In this document: positions 17,308 to 26,964 of the stretch, piece by piece
Numbering within the stretch: position 1 is the stretch's first letter
Layout of the letters: the number at the start of each line of letters is the position of its first letter
Source: an uncultured Christensenellaceae bacterium
GTDB taxonomy: Bacteria > Bacillota > Clostridia > Christensenellales > UBA3700
Direction: 5' to 3'
Assembly: GCA_944381365.1 (NCBI GenBank)
Contig: CALWKW010000003.1
Span: 1 to 64,000 of the forward strand
Length of the DNA stretch: 64,000 nt
Notes under the pieces: generated by a model
The model's database searches: none
What the model was told of the DNA's origin: nothing
The model's input: the letters and a program-made list of their open reading frames with translations, nothing else
Made by a program: the position numbers and the translations under genes

Positions 17308-18126
17308 TCATTTGTTTTTTATGCCGAGTTTTGACATTGTAAATTTATCGAGTCTTACATTTACGCTGCCGAGATCGACATTTCTGTTTTCTCCGTGATA
17401 ATCCGTTCCGCCGGTAGCGATAAGATTGTATCTCTTGGCAAGTTCTTTCAATGTCTTGCTTGTCGCCTCATCGTGTACGGGATAGTACACCTCTATGCCT
17501 TCAAGTCCGAAAGGCTTTAATCCTTCTATCAAAGTCCTTAACTTTCCTTGTTGTAAAAATCTTAAAGGATGTGCAATTACTGCAAAGCCTTTTGCTTTTT
17601 TTATAAGTTCCACGCCCTGCATGGGAGTAATTCTTTTTGAGGGATAATAAGCTTTTCTGTTTGCTCCCAAATATTTGTCAAATGCCTCCGGAATATTCGC
17701 ACTGTATCCTTCTTCTACCATAAGCTTTGCAATATGCAATCTTCCTACGCTCGCACTGTTATGAGGCAATTTTTCTCTGTCAAGTTTTATACCCAAATCA
17801 AAAAGTCTGTCAAGTATAAGCCCCGCTCTTTCCTTTCTTTTTTTCTCAAAATAATCTAGTTTTTCCAAAAGCTGTGAATTGTTTGAATCAAAACCATAGC
17901 CCAAAATATGTATCTCGCTTACAGCAAAAGTCGAAAGCTCCACACCGCTTATATATTGAATACCTTTTTCTTCGGCATAGCTTTTTGCTTGGCTGATCGC
18001 ACCGATACAATCATGGTCAGTGATGGACATAACTCCTATCCCGATTTCTTTTGCCTTGTCGACAATAGCTTTGGGAGAGTCTGTTCCGTCACTCAATATG
18101 CTATGAATATGCAAATCTATTTTCAC
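17308..18126 (-). CDS. PHP-domain phosphoesterase
   Basis: Metal-dependent phosphoesterase of the PHP family, close to RNase AM/YciV-type nucleases. Metal ligands are visible in DLHIHSILSDGT at the N-terminus, ITDHDC near residue 38, AHPLRF near residue 190 and GGTDYHGEN near residue 246. At 272 aa it is a stand-alone PHP protein, not a polymerase domain. It overlaps rmuC by 4 bp and ends the tilS operon. Release of 5'-nucleotides from short RNAs is the best-known activity of this subgroup; the exact substrate here is inferred. Confidence 0.88.
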   Translation of the reverse strand: MKIDLHIHSILSDGTDSPKAIVDKAKEIGIGVMSITDHDCIGAISQAKSYAEEKGIQYISGVELSTFAVSEIHILGYGFDSNNSQLLEKLDYFEKKRKERAGLILDRLFDLGIKLDREKLPHNSASVGRLHIAKLMVEEGYSANIPEAFDKYLGANRKAYYPSKRITPMQGVELIKKAKGFAVIAHPLRFLQQGKLRTLIEGLKPFGLEGIEVYYPVHDEATSKTLKELAKRYNLIATGGTDYHGENRNVDLGSVNVRLDKFTMSKLGIKNK

Positions 18127-19595
18127 GCTTCCTCCTCTGTCTCAGCGACTTGTTCTATAAGGTTTTCTTCCTGAACGGGCGAAGGCAACTCATCGCCCAC
18201 TTTTCTCAATCTTCCTATTATTTTTTCGTTTTTCTTTTCTACATCCTCTACCGTATCCACAACGATTCTTGCGTTTCGTTTTATCTTGGTAATGAGTTCG
18301 GTATATCTTTCAAAGTCTTTTCTGAATCTCTGAAGTTCTTTTACGATTTCTCCGCTCTTCTTCTGAATTTTTAATGTAGTAAATCCCGTCTGCAAGCTGT
18401 TGAGCAATGCAGTAATAGTCGTAGGACCGCATACAGTAATTTTATATTCATTCTGGAGCATTGTCGTAAGCACGCTGTCTTTTATGATTTCTGCATAAAG
18501 TCCTTCGGTGGGCAAATACATTATGGCAAAGTTTGTCGTGACGGGAGGTTTGACATATTTTGACGATATGCTCTTTGCCTCTCTCTTCACTTCATCAATA
18601 AGAGCTTTTCTTGCCTTGTCTATTTTTTCACTATCTCCTTCTTCGCTTACTTCTACAAGCTGAGTGTATTTGTCGAGAGGGAATTTTGAATCGATAGGCA
18701 AATATACGCTTTCGCCGTCATGCCCAGGCATAACGATTACAAAGTCCACGGCTTCCTGAGAAGACCTGCTGAGCTGCACTTGCTTTTTGTACTGCTCGGG
18801 CGACAATATTTGATCGAGCAAACTCTCGAGTGCTACTTCGCCCCAACCGCCTCTCGTCTTGACATTGGAGAATACCTTGTTGAGATTTGTCACTTTTGTA
18901 GACAAATCTTTCATTTCGCCAAAACCTTGTTGTACCTTATCCAATCTGTCATTTACCATTTCAAAGGCATTCTTTATTCTGCTGTCAAGTGTTGAGGTCA
19001 ATTTTTCGTCTACCGTATTTCTCATCAGCTCGAGCTGTTTGTCATTATTCTCTCTTACGCTCGCAAGCTGCTTTTCATTGTCGGCACGCATATCCTTGAG
19101 AGAAGAATTGATTTCGCCCTTCATATTCGTGAGCACTTTTCCCGTATCTTCTCTCACATCTTTGAGCGAGTTGTTTATTTCTTCTTTCATGTTTGAGAGA
19201 GATTTTGTGGTATCGTCACGCATCATGCTCGTGGCGGATTTCATTTCTCCTCTTATGTTGTCAAGCTGTTCTTTGGTCATCTTCAGATTGTCATCCAAAG
19301 TGGCTTTAAAACTTTTCATATAGCTTTCCAACATAGGTATCAATGTATTATTCGAAGCATTGAACGCCGTAGTAAAAATATTTGCCAAGTTGTCTTTTTC
19401 TCGTGTAGTATGCTCGTTGACAAGATTTTTTACTTCGTTGAGGTTGTTGTTTGTATTCTCAAGTTCTTCCAATACCTCGCTGTTGCTTCCCTTATTCTTT
19501 TTACCTGCCGACTTGACGAGTATGGCAACTGCCATTGACAAAACTGCCGCCGTCATCACAAGACAAACTATCATAAGTATGACTTCTGTGTTCAT
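18123..19595 (-). CDS. rmuC: RmuC family DNA recombination protein
   Basis: Putative nuclease-fold protein that limits recombination at inverted repeats. A single N-terminal membrane helix (about residues 5-28) is followed by a long coiled coil (about 40-220, with repeated MKEEINNSLKDVRED-like heptads). The RmuC domain is at about 235-440 (GGWGEVALESLLDQIL and LPIDSKFPLDKY). At 490 aa it has the family length. The repeated heptads within the coiled coil suggest internal duplication. It overlaps cca and the PHP gene by 4 bp each. Confidence 0.93.
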   Translation of the reverse strand: MNTEVILMIVCLVMTAAVLSMAVAILVKSAGKKNKGSNSEVLEELENTNNNLNEVKNLVNEHTTREKDNLANIFTTAFNASNNTLIPMLESYMKSFKATLDDNLKMTKEQLDNIRGEMKSATSMMRDDTTKSLSNMKEEINNSLKDVREDTGKVLTNMKGEINSSLKDMRADNEKQLASVRENNDKQLELMRNTVDEKLTSTLDSRIKNAFEMVNDRLDKVQQGFGEMKDLSTKVTNLNKVFSNVKTRGGWGEVALESLLDQILSPEQYKKQVQLSRSSQEAVDFVIVMPGHDGESVYLPIDSKFPLDKYTQLVEVSEEGDSEKIDKARKALIDEVKREAKSISSKYVKPPVTTNFAIMYLPTEGLYAEIIKDSVLTTMLQNEYKITVCGPTTITALLNSLQTGFTTLKIQKKSGEIVKELQRFRKDFERYTELITKIKRNARIVVDTVEDVEKKNEKIIGRLRKVGDELPSPVQEENLIEQVAETEEEA

Positions 19596-20941
19596 TCTTT
19601 ATCTCCTGTTTTCTTTAAGGCATGTCTTTTTGCCTCTTTCAACATACTCCGTCTATTATTTTGTATAATACCGTCTATGCTCATCTCGGACAATTTTTTG
19701 AGCTCTTCCCCGATTTCCTTTCCGCTATAACCCAAATCTTGCAAATCTTTTCCGCTTATAGCAAGCATCGACACATTGAATGCTACATTTTCTTTGAGCA
19801 TCTTTTGATATATCTCTCTTGTCTTGACTGCCGTACGAGAAAAATCATAATATCCCGTGCCTATGCTGTCTGCATCAAACAAAGCCGTCATATCATCGAT
19901 TATATCAAAATTTTTTGCTATGAATCTTCTGTATTTGATATCTCTCGCATTGCCGTTGACATCAAACATGTGTCCGCCTACAAGTCTTGTTATTTTATCG
20001 ATTTGTTTTGACGGATATCTATATCTTGTCATTATGTCTTTTGTCATGGCTTGACCTACGCTTGCGTGCATATAGGTATTGCCTTCTTCTTTTTGACATT
20101 TTCCTTTTGCTATGTCATGAAACAATCCCGCAAGCCTTATGTCGGGAGGACAATTTTCCGTAACCCTGAAAACATGCTCTAGTACATCGTACTTGTGAAA
20201 TTGAGGCTTTTGAGCTACTTTGTCGTTTTCGGCAAGTTCGGGCAAAATAATTTTCAATATACCCATTTCATTCATAAGCCTTAATGCCTTGCCGCAAAAT
20301 TTGCCCGCCAAAAGCTTGTCAAGCTCGTCTCTTATTCTCTCCACGCTTATGTCGGCAAGCCCTTTGACCATTTGTTTTGCAACATTGTAAGTGTTTTCAT
20401 CTATATCATATCCGAGTACAGACACAAATCTCACAAGTCGCATTATCCTCAGTCCGTCTTCAGACAAAACCTTTTTAGGATTTACTGTCGTTGATAATTT
20501 ATTGTTTTTTATATCGTCTTTGCCGTCAAGAGGATCAATAATCTGGTCGGCTAAGATATCGTAATATATTGCGTTGCACTTAAAATCTCTTCTGCAAGCA
20601 TCTTCTTTTAAATTTGAAGTAAACTCCACCTTGCAAGGCGTGTGTTCGCCGCTGTTTTGGGGATAGCTGTCTATTCTGAATGTCGTATATTCATAATTTC
20701 TTTTGCCTTTTATTATCATTGTGCCGAGTCTAGGCGAAGCACTATGCACTTCAAAAGGCGAACTTTTTAGAGCTTTTGACAATTCTTCAGGGCTCAACGC
20801 ACCCGCCAAGTCTATATCATAAAACTCCACACCTCTTATACAATCTCTTACACAGCCGCCCACTGCATACAAAGGCTTGTCGCAAGGAAAATATTTTGCT
20901 ATACTTTTCAATTCTTCTTTCTGCTCTTCAGAAAACAACAT
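19592..20941 (-). CDS. cca: CCA tRNA nucleotidyltransferase
   Basis: Adds or repairs the 3' CCA end of tRNAs using CTP and ATP. The N-terminal polymerase-beta fold has YAVGGCVRDCIRG near residue 26 and the metal-binding DIDLAG near residue 40. The basic flexible-loop/ERxxDE-type region is VERIRDELDKLL near residue 200. An HD domain follows with LAGLFHDIAKGK near residue 270. The start is 7 bp after hpt behind AAGAGGTGA. The tRNA-Ser nearby encodes its own CCA, so this enzyme may serve mainly for repair or other tRNAs. Confidence 0.93.
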   Translation of the reverse strand: MLFSEEQKEELKSIAKYFPCDKPLYAVGGCVRDCIRGVEFYDIDLAGALSPEELSKALKSSPFEVHSASPRLGTMIIKGKRNYEYTTFRIDSYPQNSGEHTPCKVEFTSNLKEDACRRDFKCNAIYYDILADQIIDPLDGKDDIKNNKLSTTVNPKKVLSEDGLRIMRLVRFVSVLGYDIDENTYNVAKQMVKGLADISVERIRDELDKLLAGKFCGKALRLMNEMGILKIILPELAENDKVAQKPQFHKYDVLEHVFRVTENCPPDIRLAGLFHDIAKGKCQKEEGNTYMHASVGQAMTKDIMTRYRYPSKQIDKITRLVGGHMFDVNGNARDIKYRRFIAKNFDIIDDMTALFDADSIGTGYYDFSRTAVKTREIYQKMLKENVAFNVSMLAISGKDLQDLGYSGKEIGEELKKLSEMSIDGIIQNNRRSMLKEAKRHALKKTGDKE

Positions 20942-20948
20942 TCACCTC

Positions 20949-21479
20949 TTAATCTTCTACTATTTCCAAAACTCCTATATAAGGAAGATTTCTGTATTTT
21001 TCATCATAATCGAGTCCATAGCCTACCACAAATTCGTCAGGTATTGCATAACCTATGTAATCTGCTTTAAAGTCCACCTGTCTTCTCGAAGGCTTGTCGA
21101 GAAAGGCACATACTTTAATGCTGTTGGCACCTCTGAGTTCAAGCAATGCCGTAAGTGCTTTCATTGTATTTCCGCTGTCGATAATATCTTCTATAATGAG
21201 CACATCTTCGCCGTTTATATCTCTTGCCAAATCTTTTTTGATTTTGACATTCCCGCTCGATTGCGTACCCGCACCATAACTCGATACCGACATAGTATCA
21301 AATCTCATCGGCAAATTAATTTTTCTCACAAGGTCGCCGTAAAAAATAATCGAGCCTTTGAGAATAGCCACCACCACGGGAGTCTTTCCTTGATAATCTT
21401 TTTCTATCTGTTTGCCGAGTTCTTCCACTCTTTTTGCTATTTTTTCTTCATCGATAAGTATCTTTTTTATTCTTTCCAT
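20949..21479 (-). CDS. hpt: Hypoxanthine phosphoribosyltransferase
   Basis: Purine salvage enzyme that joins hypoxanthine or guanine to PRPP. The 176-aa protein has the PRPP loop VLIIEDIIDSGNTM near residue 95, SVSSYGAGT (the flexible catalytic loop) near residue 65, and the C-terminal DEFVVGYGLDYDEKYRNLPYI signature split over two strands. It sits between tilS and cca. The tilS-hpt pair is conserved in Firmicutes; the usual next gene, ftsH, is missing here. Confidence 0.95.
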   Translation of the reverse strand: MERIKKILIDEEKIAKRVEELGKQIEKDYQGKTPVVVAILKGSIIFYGDLVRKINLPMRFDTMSVSSYGAGTQSSGNVKIKKDLARDINGEDVLIIEDIIDSGNTMKALTALLELRGANSIKVCAFLDKPSRRQVDFKADYIGYAIPDEFVVGYGLDYDEKYRNLPYIGVLEIVED

Positions 21480-21500
21480 ATTTCCTCTTAAAGTGTATCC

Positions 21501-22790
21501 TTATATACTTTCAACATTGATGTAAGCTATATTTTTTGTGTTTTCATCTACTTTGACATAGTCGCTTATTTCATATTCCGGCAGGAGCAAAACAATATTG
21601 TCTTTTGCAATAACTATGACATTGTCTCTCAGTCTTTTTGCAATTTTACTGTCCGTGAAATAATCCCCGAGACTCTTTGTCGCACCTTTGTATCTTTTGA
21701 AGATATCTCCGTCTTTCCTGTTGCGAATTACTGCACCGTCAAGCTTGTCCATATCGCATTTTAATTTGCTTAGATTGGTCTTGTCTTTTGACAAAACAAG
21801 GACTTTATCTCCGAGCACATATCTTCCATAGCCTTCTATCTTGCCTTCAAGCTTGCTTTCGCTTATCTTCGAAAGCACCACTCCGCTGTCATCTTTATAT
21901 GCTTTCAGTCCGAATGGCAAGTCTATACTTGCTCCAGTAAGTTTTTTGTTGAGAGCGATTATCGCATCGATATGCTTTACCGTCAAATCCACTCTTGTGC
22001 TTATTTTGTCCACGGCATTTATTACGGTATGCTGAGCAATTACCTTTTCGCCTTGCAAAACTCCGCTCGGTATAAATACTTCTTTTTTATCTATTTTATA
22101 GCGTTGGCTTTGATTGTCAATAAAATCAAATATTTCTTTTGCTCTTTGACTGAGCCTTAAGATATTTTTATCAAGTCCGCCGTAAGCCTCTTTTATGAGA
22201 GGTATAATTTCTCTTCTCAATTTATTGCGAGTATAATCCACGCAAAAATTCGTACTGTCTTCTACATAAGGTATTTTGTTGGCTTCTACATAATCGTCTA
22301 TCTCTTTTTTATCAGTGTACAAAAGCGGCCTTAAAAGCAATCCGTCATCAAAACTCATACCGCAAAGTCCTCTTATGCCGCTGCCTCTGAATATGTGCAT
22401 AAGAATACTTTCTACCTGATCGCTCGAGTGATGTGCCGTAACGACTCTTTGAGCCTTATGCTCTGCCACTATATCACTGAAAATCTGTCTTCTTCTTATT
22501 CTGGCACCTTGCTCTACCGAAAAACCGTTTTGCGAGCAAAATGAAGGTATATCCTCCTCAAATGCCATACATTCGACACCGTGTTTTTTGCAATAGTCTA
22601 TGACAAAATCTCTATCTCTTCTTCCCTCATCGCCTCTTAAATTGTGATGCACGGTAATTACAAAAAACTTTGATTTGTCTATATTTTGGCAAAAATAAAA
22701 AAGTAAAGACATCGAATCTTTGCCCCCGCTTATAGCCAAGGCAAGCTTGTCAAATTTTTTTATTTTCGATAAAATACTATTGTCCAACAT
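21501..22790 (-). CDS. tilS: tRNA(Ile)-lysidine synthetase
   Basis: ATP-dependent enzyme that converts C34 of tRNA-Ile(CAU) to lysidine, so that it reads AUA. The N-terminal PP-loop motif LAISGGKDSMSL is at residues 17-28, HHNLRGDEGRRDRDF near residue 53 is typical, and the C-terminal TilS domain contains IRNRKDGD. At 429 aa it is normal length. It heads tilS-hpt-cca-rmuC-PHP. The start ATG comes exactly 6 nt after a perfect TATAAT, with no Shine-Dalgarno, so the mRNA should be leaderless. Confidence 0.95.
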   Translation of the reverse strand: MLDNSILSKIKKFDKLALAISGGKDSMSLLFYFCQNIDKSKFFVITVHHNLRGDEGRRDRDFVIDYCKKHGVECMAFEEDIPSFCSQNGFSVEQGARIRRRQIFSDIVAEHKAQRVVTAHHSSDQVESILMHIFRGSGIRGLCGMSFDDGLLLRPLLYTDKKEIDDYVEANKIPYVEDSTNFCVDYTRNKLRREIIPLIKEAYGGLDKNILRLSQRAKEIFDFIDNQSQRYKIDKKEVFIPSGVLQGEKVIAQHTVINAVDKISTRVDLTVKHIDAIIALNKKLTGASIDLPFGLKAYKDDSGVVLSKISESKLEGKIEGYGRYVLGDKVLVLSKDKTNLSKLKCDMDKLDGAVIRNRKDGDIFKRYKGATKSLGDYFTDSKIAKRLRDNVIVIAKDNIVLLLPEYEISDYVKVDENTKNIAYINVESI

Positions 22791-22796
22791 ACATTA

Positions 22797-22825
22797 ATTA
22801 TAATATAAAAAGTACAATAAATCAA
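22797..22825 (-). promoter_or_regulatory. Promoter giving a predicted leaderless tilS mRNA
   Basis: Minus strand TTGATT (22820-22825), 17 bp, TATAAT (22797-22802), TAATGT, then ATG at 22790. Confidence 0.7.
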
Positions 22826-23009
22826 TATCTTTGCCAATCTTTAACCAAACCAAAATTAATATTTCAAACAAAAAAGCAATAATATAAAGTAAAGCCTTCG
22901 AAATATATTATCAAAATAAAAAAAGCAGGAAAACACTCAAATAATATTTGAAAAAAGCAAATATATGTGTTATACTCAATAATGCTTAGAAAAACTCAAT
23001 AAAAAATAC

Positions 23010-23100
23010 GGAGATGTATCGAAGTGGTCATAACGAGCTTGACTCGAAATCAAGTTGTCGGGCAACCGGCACGAGGGTTCAAATCCCTCCATCTCCGCCA
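23010..23100 (+). tRNA. tRNA-Ser (anticodon CGA)
   Basis: A 91-nt class II tRNA. The acceptor arm GGAGATG pairs with CATCTCC, with discriminator G and an encoded CCA. The anticodon stem CTTGA / TCAAG encloses loop CTCGAAA, so the anticodon is CGA, reading UCG. A long variable arm (TTGTCGGGCAACCGGCA) and GGTTCAAATCC in the T arm confirm serine. It lies at the left edge of the acquired segment. Confidence 0.97.
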
Positions 23101-23106
23101 TTAGTG

Positions 23107-23146
23107 AATAATACGAACTCTGAAAACGGGTTCGTATTATTTTTTG
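23107..23146 (+). terminator. Terminator after tRNA-Ser
   Basis: Perfect 12-bp stem AATAATACGAAC / GTTCGTATTATT (23107-23118 and 23130-23141) followed by T's. Confidence 0.9.
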
Positions 23147-23190
23147 CTGTCGATAACTCCGGCAGGAATACAAGCTACAATAATCTTTGG

Positions 23191-23454
23191 CTACAGAGCT
23201 AAAACATCCTTTTTCAGATGGGGCTTACCATGAAACGAAACTGGACAAAGCTTACTCCAAAACAGAAGAAGTACAGCCAAAATTGCACCAAGTTGGATTA
23301 CTACATAGAACATCTCCATGAACTCCGGTGTCATATCAAGCTGGAGGAACTCATCCAGTAAAATCATGTGTCCTGTACTGCTAATGGGCAACCACTCCGT
23401 AACTCCTTGCACCACACCAAAAACTACCGCTTTGATAATTTCCACAGTATCCAT
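23191..23454 (-). pseudogene. uppP: Truncated undecaprenyl-diphosphatase (uppP/bacA)
   Basis: The first ~70 residues match UppP well: an N-terminal helix, [18 protein letters not shown] with the catalytic Glu and SSTGH motif, then [15 protein letters not shown]. Full UppP has about 270 residues. Here the frame ends after 87 codons with an unrelated tail ([11 protein letters not shown]), so about 190 residues, including the second catalytic region, are missing. GGAGGTGA precedes the ATG. It lies just downstream of the ATPase in the acquired segment, and its lost end is at the junction with the tRNA-Ser side. The product would be inactive. Confidence 0.85.
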
Positions 23455-23502
23455 TTTATTTCACCTCCAGTAATATATACAGATAATTATCTCTTTCAAA
23501 AA

Positions 23503-23532
23503 AGGCGGAGGGTGCCCCCTCCGCCTTTTTGC
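23503..23532 (-). terminator. Terminator of the P-type ATPase gene
   Basis: GC-rich stem AAAGGCGGAGG / CCTCCGCCTTTTT immediately after the ATPase stop. Its GC content matches the acquired segment, not the host. Confidence 0.9.
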
Positions 23533-26187
23533 TTATTTATGAATATGCTTTTTAATGGCCTTTACAATTTCTACTTGTAGGATTGACATAAGGGACAGCC
23601 CAATGACGATTAGCCACTGTGTGCCATCCAACAAGGTCAACCGGAACGCATTTTGCAGCGCAGGAACAAGCAGAATGCACGCCATCAGAAGAGCAGATAC
23701 CACGAAGGAAACGATCAACCAAGGATTGATCCCTTCTGCCCGCACCCAGATAGGCTCCGTATTGGAGCGCTGATTAAAAGCGCGAAGCATCTGCGAGAAG
23801 GCCAGTACACAGAACGCCATTGTCTGACCGGTCACATGGCCGCCCATGCTTGCGCCGATCCAGTAAGCGCAGGTGGTCATGGCCGCCACAAAGATGCCTT
23901 GTATAATAACACGGCGTACCAGATCTTTTTCAAACAGAGTGCCCGATTTTACTGGCTTATGCTTCATAATGTTCTTGCTGGCCGGATCAACACCCAGTGC
24001 CAGGGCAGGCAAGGTAGCCGTGGCAAGGTTTACCCACAAAATGTGAACGGCCAGAAGGGGTGCATCCCAGTTAAACAGGGTTGCAACAAACAAGGTTAGA
24101 ATTTCTGCGATATTACCAACCAAAAGGAACTGGATTACCTTCTGGATATTGCGGTAGACACGACGGCCTTCCTTGATGGCATAAGCAATCGTGGTAAAGC
24201 TGTCATCCAGCAAGATCATGTCGGCGGCATCCTTGGCCACATCCGTACCGGTGATACCCATCGCAACACCGATGTCCGCTGCTTTCAGGGCGGGGGAGTC
24301 ATTGACGCCGTCACCCGTCATAGCCGCTACTTCACCGGTGCGTTTCAAACTTTGGATGATACGCAGTTTATCCGCAGGGGATACACGGGCGAAGACGGTT
24401 GTTGTTTTTACCGCATCGTCCAATTCGTCATCCGTCATCGTATCCAGTTCCTCACCGGATACGACGGTGTTGCCTTCTCGGTAAATATCCAGCTCTTTCG
24501 CAATGGCAAGGGCTGTCACCTTATGGTCGCCGGTGATCATAATCGTTCGGATGCCCGCCTGACGGCAGGTACGCACGGAATCGGCCACTTCCTTTCGGGG
24601 CGGGTCGATCATTCCGGTTACACCCACAAAAGTCATGTCATATTCTACATTCTCATCATCATCTGTAGGTAGCTCCATGAGGGTGCGCATGGCAAAGCCA
24701 AGCACACGCAAGGCACCCTCCGACATGGAAAGGCAAAGTTTTGTAATGTTTTCTTTGTCAGCCTCCGTAATAGGCCGCACACCTTCCGAAGTCAGAATGT
24801 GAGTACACAGGGGCAGCATTTCATCCACCGCACCCTTGGTATAAGAAATCCACTTTTCATTGATGCGGTGAACAGTGGTCATCCTCTTACGCTCAGAATC
24901 AAAAGGCTGCTCAAAAAGGCGGGGATAATCATCCTCGAGGGCTTCATGGTCGATTCCAAACGCCTGTGCCAGAAAGATCAGCGCACCCTCTGTGGGGTCA
25001 CCGATGATCTCTCCCTTTCTATCAGGGTCAAGGCTGGCGTCATTGCAGAGAGCCGCTGCATAAACCAATTCCTTATAGACCGCGGGATGCTGGTTGGCAG
25101 CGTTTTCAACCGGGGTAGTTGTGCCTTTTTCAAAATCTCCGTTGACCGCAATGTGTGTTACCGTCATTTTATTGAGTGTGAGCGTACCTGTTTTATCGGA
25201 GCAAATGACGGTGGCGCTACCCAGGGTTTCCACTGCGGGCAATTTACGAATCAGTGCGTTTTTCTTAGCCATACGCTGCACGCCCAGCGCCATTACAATA
25301 GTGGCTGTAGCAGGCAGACCTTCCGGGATGATAGAGATTGCCAGCGAAATCGCAACCAGGAACTGCGGAATCAGCGGGCGCTGATATAAAGCACCGATGG
25401 CAAAGATCAGGGCACAGACGATTAGTCCAACAATGGTCAATGTCTTACCAACTGCGTTCAGCTTTCGCTTTAAGGGCGTATCCGTATCGTCCTGATTGTC
25501 CAGCATACCGGCGATGTTGCCTACCTCGGTATCCATGCCGGTGGCTACCACAACGCCGGTCGCCCGTCCGTATGTGACAATAGCGGAGGTGTATGCCATA
25601 TTACTACGGTCGCCCAGGGGGCAGTCTTCCGGCAGCAAATCTTCCGCTTCCTTTTCAGAAGGGACGGATTCGCCTGTCAAGGAAGCCTCCTGCACTTTCA
25701 AATTGGCGGAATCTATCAGGCGTAAGTCCGCCGGAACCATATCTCCATCGCCAAGCATCACGATATCGCCCACTACCAGCTCGCTGGCAGGAATCACGCT
25801 CTCCTCCCCCTGACGCAGAACCTTAGCCGTTGGAGCGCTCATGTTGCGAAGCGCCTCCAAAGAGGATTGTGCCTTCTTTTCCTGCACAATACCAATGACA
25901 GCGTTGACGATTACAATAACAAAGATTACCGCCGCTTCCGTCCATTCCTGCAAAATTGCGGAAAAAGCGGATGCGCCGATGAGGATAAGTACCATCGGGT
26001 CAATGATCTGCGCTTTCAGCATTTGAAGAATGGTTTTGGGCGGTTTCGAGCGCAATGCATTGCGCCCATATTTTTCCAGCCTTTCGGCAGCCTCGGCATC
26101 ACTTAATCCTTCCTCGGAGGTATGTAAAGTCTCATAAACCTCCGTAAGTTTCAGTGCGTGCCAAGGCGTCTGTCTGTGTCTATCCAT
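23533..26187 (-). CDS. P-type Ca2+-transporting ATPase (P2 family)
   Basis: ATP-driven cation pump of the SERCA/PMCA-like P2 group, most likely exporting Ca2+ across the cytoplasmic membrane. At 884 aa it is full length. It shows the N-terminal cation ATPase domain ([15 protein letters not shown]), TGES near residue 172, the ion-binding PEGLPA near 287, the phosphorylation motif DKTGTLT near 334, [21 protein letters not shown] near 625 (in two parts), and ten membrane segments. GAAAGGAGTG precedes the start. Codon use and GC are much higher than in neighbouring genes, a sign of horizontal transfer. A leader ORF and terminator upstream suggest attenuation. Ca2+ is inferred from PEGLPA; other divalent ions are possible. 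Confidence 0.92.
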   Translation of the reverse strand: MDRHRQTPWHALKLTEVYETLHTSEEGLSDAEAAERLEKYGRNALRSKPPKTILQMLKAQIIDPMVLILIGASAFSAILQEWTEAAVIFVIVIVNAVIGIVQEKKAQSSLEALRNMSAPTAKVLRQGEESVIPASELVVGDIVMLGDGDMVPADLRLIDSANLKVQEASLTGESVPSEKEAEDLLPEDCPLGDRSNMAYTSAIVTYGRATGVVVATGMDTEVGNIAGMLDNQDDTDTPLKRKLNAVGKTLTIVGLIVCALIFAIGALYQRPLIPQFLVAISLAISIIPEGLPATATIVMALGVQRMAKKNALIRKLPAVETLGSATVICSDKTGTLTLNKMTVTHIAVNGDFEKGTTTPVENAANQHPAVYKELVYAAALCNDASLDPDRKGEIIGDPTEGALIFLAQAFGIDHEALEDDYPRLFEQPFDSERKRMTTVHRINEKWISYTKGAVDEMLPLCTHILTSEGVRPITEADKENITKLCLSMSEGALRVLGFAMRTLMELPTDDDENVEYDMTFVGVTGMIDPPRKEVADSVRTCRQAGIRTIMITGDHKVTALAIAKELDIYREGNTVVSGEELDTMTDDELDDAVKTTTVFARVSPADKLRIIQSLKRTGEVAAMTGDGVNDSPALKAADIGVAMGITGTDVAKDAADMILLDDSFTTIAYAIKEGRRVYRNIQKVIQFLLVGNIAEILTLFVATLFNWDAPLLAVHILWVNLATATLPALALGVDPASKNIMKHKPVKSGTLFEKDLVRRVIIQGIFVAAMTTCAYWIGASMGGHVTGQTMAFCVLAFSQMLRAFNQRSNTEPIWVRAEGINPWLIVSFVVSALLMACILLVPALQNAFRLTLLDGTQWLIVIGLSLMSILQVEIVKAIKKHIHK

Positions 26188-26250
26188 GATGGATCAATCA
26201 CTCCTTTCTTTGATAAAATTTATATTCTGACCGCCTTTCAGCGGTGATCA

Positions 26251-26311
26251 GCAAAAAAGAACACAAATAGGCATAGCCTGCTGCTAACAATTAGACGCAG
26301 GTTATGCCTAT
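26251..26311 (-). terminator. Attenuator hairpin upstream of the P-type ATPase
   Basis: Minus strand 15-bp arms (26297-26311 and 26267-26281) pair with one A-C mismatch around a 15-nt loop, followed by TTTGTGTTCTTTTTT. The first arm begins at the leader ORF stop codon (26311-26313), so a ribosome finishing the leader would cover this arm and block the hairpin. The remaining 60 bp to the ATPase start hold a small hairpin (ACCGC/GCGGT, 26231-26245) and the Shine-Dalgarno. Confidence 0.7.
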
Positions 26312-26382
26312 TATATATAAAACCTATTCAATTTATAGTTATTGTTACTTCGACCAGCGTCGCTACTGTCGGCGTTGTCCAT
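26311..26382 (-). CDS. 23-aa leader peptide ORF of the ATPase attenuator
   Basis: A short frame begins ATG at 26382 and ends TAA at 26311. The product starts MDNADSSDAGRSNNN and continues YKLNRFYI. Three Asp occur within the first eight residues. The ORF lies wholly upstream of an intrinsic terminator whose 5' arm starts at its stop codon, the geometry of a translation-controlled attenuator. Its ribosome-binding site is weak (GGGAAGAAAG). Early-acidic leader peptides are known to cause ribosome drop-off at low Mg2+ in enterobacterial mgtA leaders; an analogous role here is inference. No related leader family was recognised. Confidence 0.55.
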   Translation of the reverse strand: MDNADSSDAGRSNNNYKLNRFYI

Positions 26383-26578
26383 AGTAAGTCTTTCTTCCCT
26401 TCTTTGAATAATTTTCTTTTATTATATAGGAAAACCTGCAAGAAGTCAAGGCTGAATTGGGAAGTTTATACTAATTTTAATTTTGAGCGTTTCAAGTTCT
26501 CTTTTATAACATGGAAATTTAGATTCACTGACGTTTGCCTATCTTTTATTAAGAAATTTAAGAAAATAAATTCATAGA

Positions 26579-26964
26579 TTACCGCAAAGGTTTTTGTAAA
26601 AAACACCCTTGACAAATCTCTTTCCAATAAAAAATCTTATACCAATATACCTGACAATACTTTTGAGTTAAGTCAATTTAACATAAATCAAAATGAAAGC
26701 AAAGTGGATTTTTGGAAGCGTGAAATGCTTACAATACTTGATTCTGATTGGGATTCTTTGTTGAAAACCGATATGATCGGCATTCGTAAAAATGCTTTGG
26801 AAATCAACTCTTCTTTTTTGATGTTTATAAAAACAGCAGATGAATTCTGCATAAATGATTTAGGCTATTGCACAGAAAGACTACCAATAAAAATTCCAGA
26901 AGATCAACAAGATGATTTTATAAAAACTGCCCAAATAATCGGACAGGAGTTGTATAGAAAATAA
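26579..26964 (+). pseudogene. Gene relic of unknown family beside the recombinase tail
   Basis: An open frame without a convincing start (first in-frame start is GTG at 26704). It reads from ITAKVFVKNTLDKSLSN through DFWKREMLTILDSDWDSLL to a TAA at 26964. It has no recognised domain and no Shine-Dalgarno. It overlaps the recombinase remnant in another frame by a few bases, so the two are probably pieces brought together by deletion. The 26400-26578 stretch before it is AT-rich with stops in all frames. Confidence 0.45.

Noticed and set aside
23010..23190. tRNA-Ser 3' end as attachment site of the island
   Set aside because: No second copy of the tRNA 3' end was seen at the right side, and large serine recombinases seldom use tRNA genes.
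26188..26400. Manganese (yybP-ykoY) or NiCo riboswitch before the P-type ATPase
   Set aside because: The conserved loops of these aptamers were not found; the leader ORF plus terminator explains the region better.
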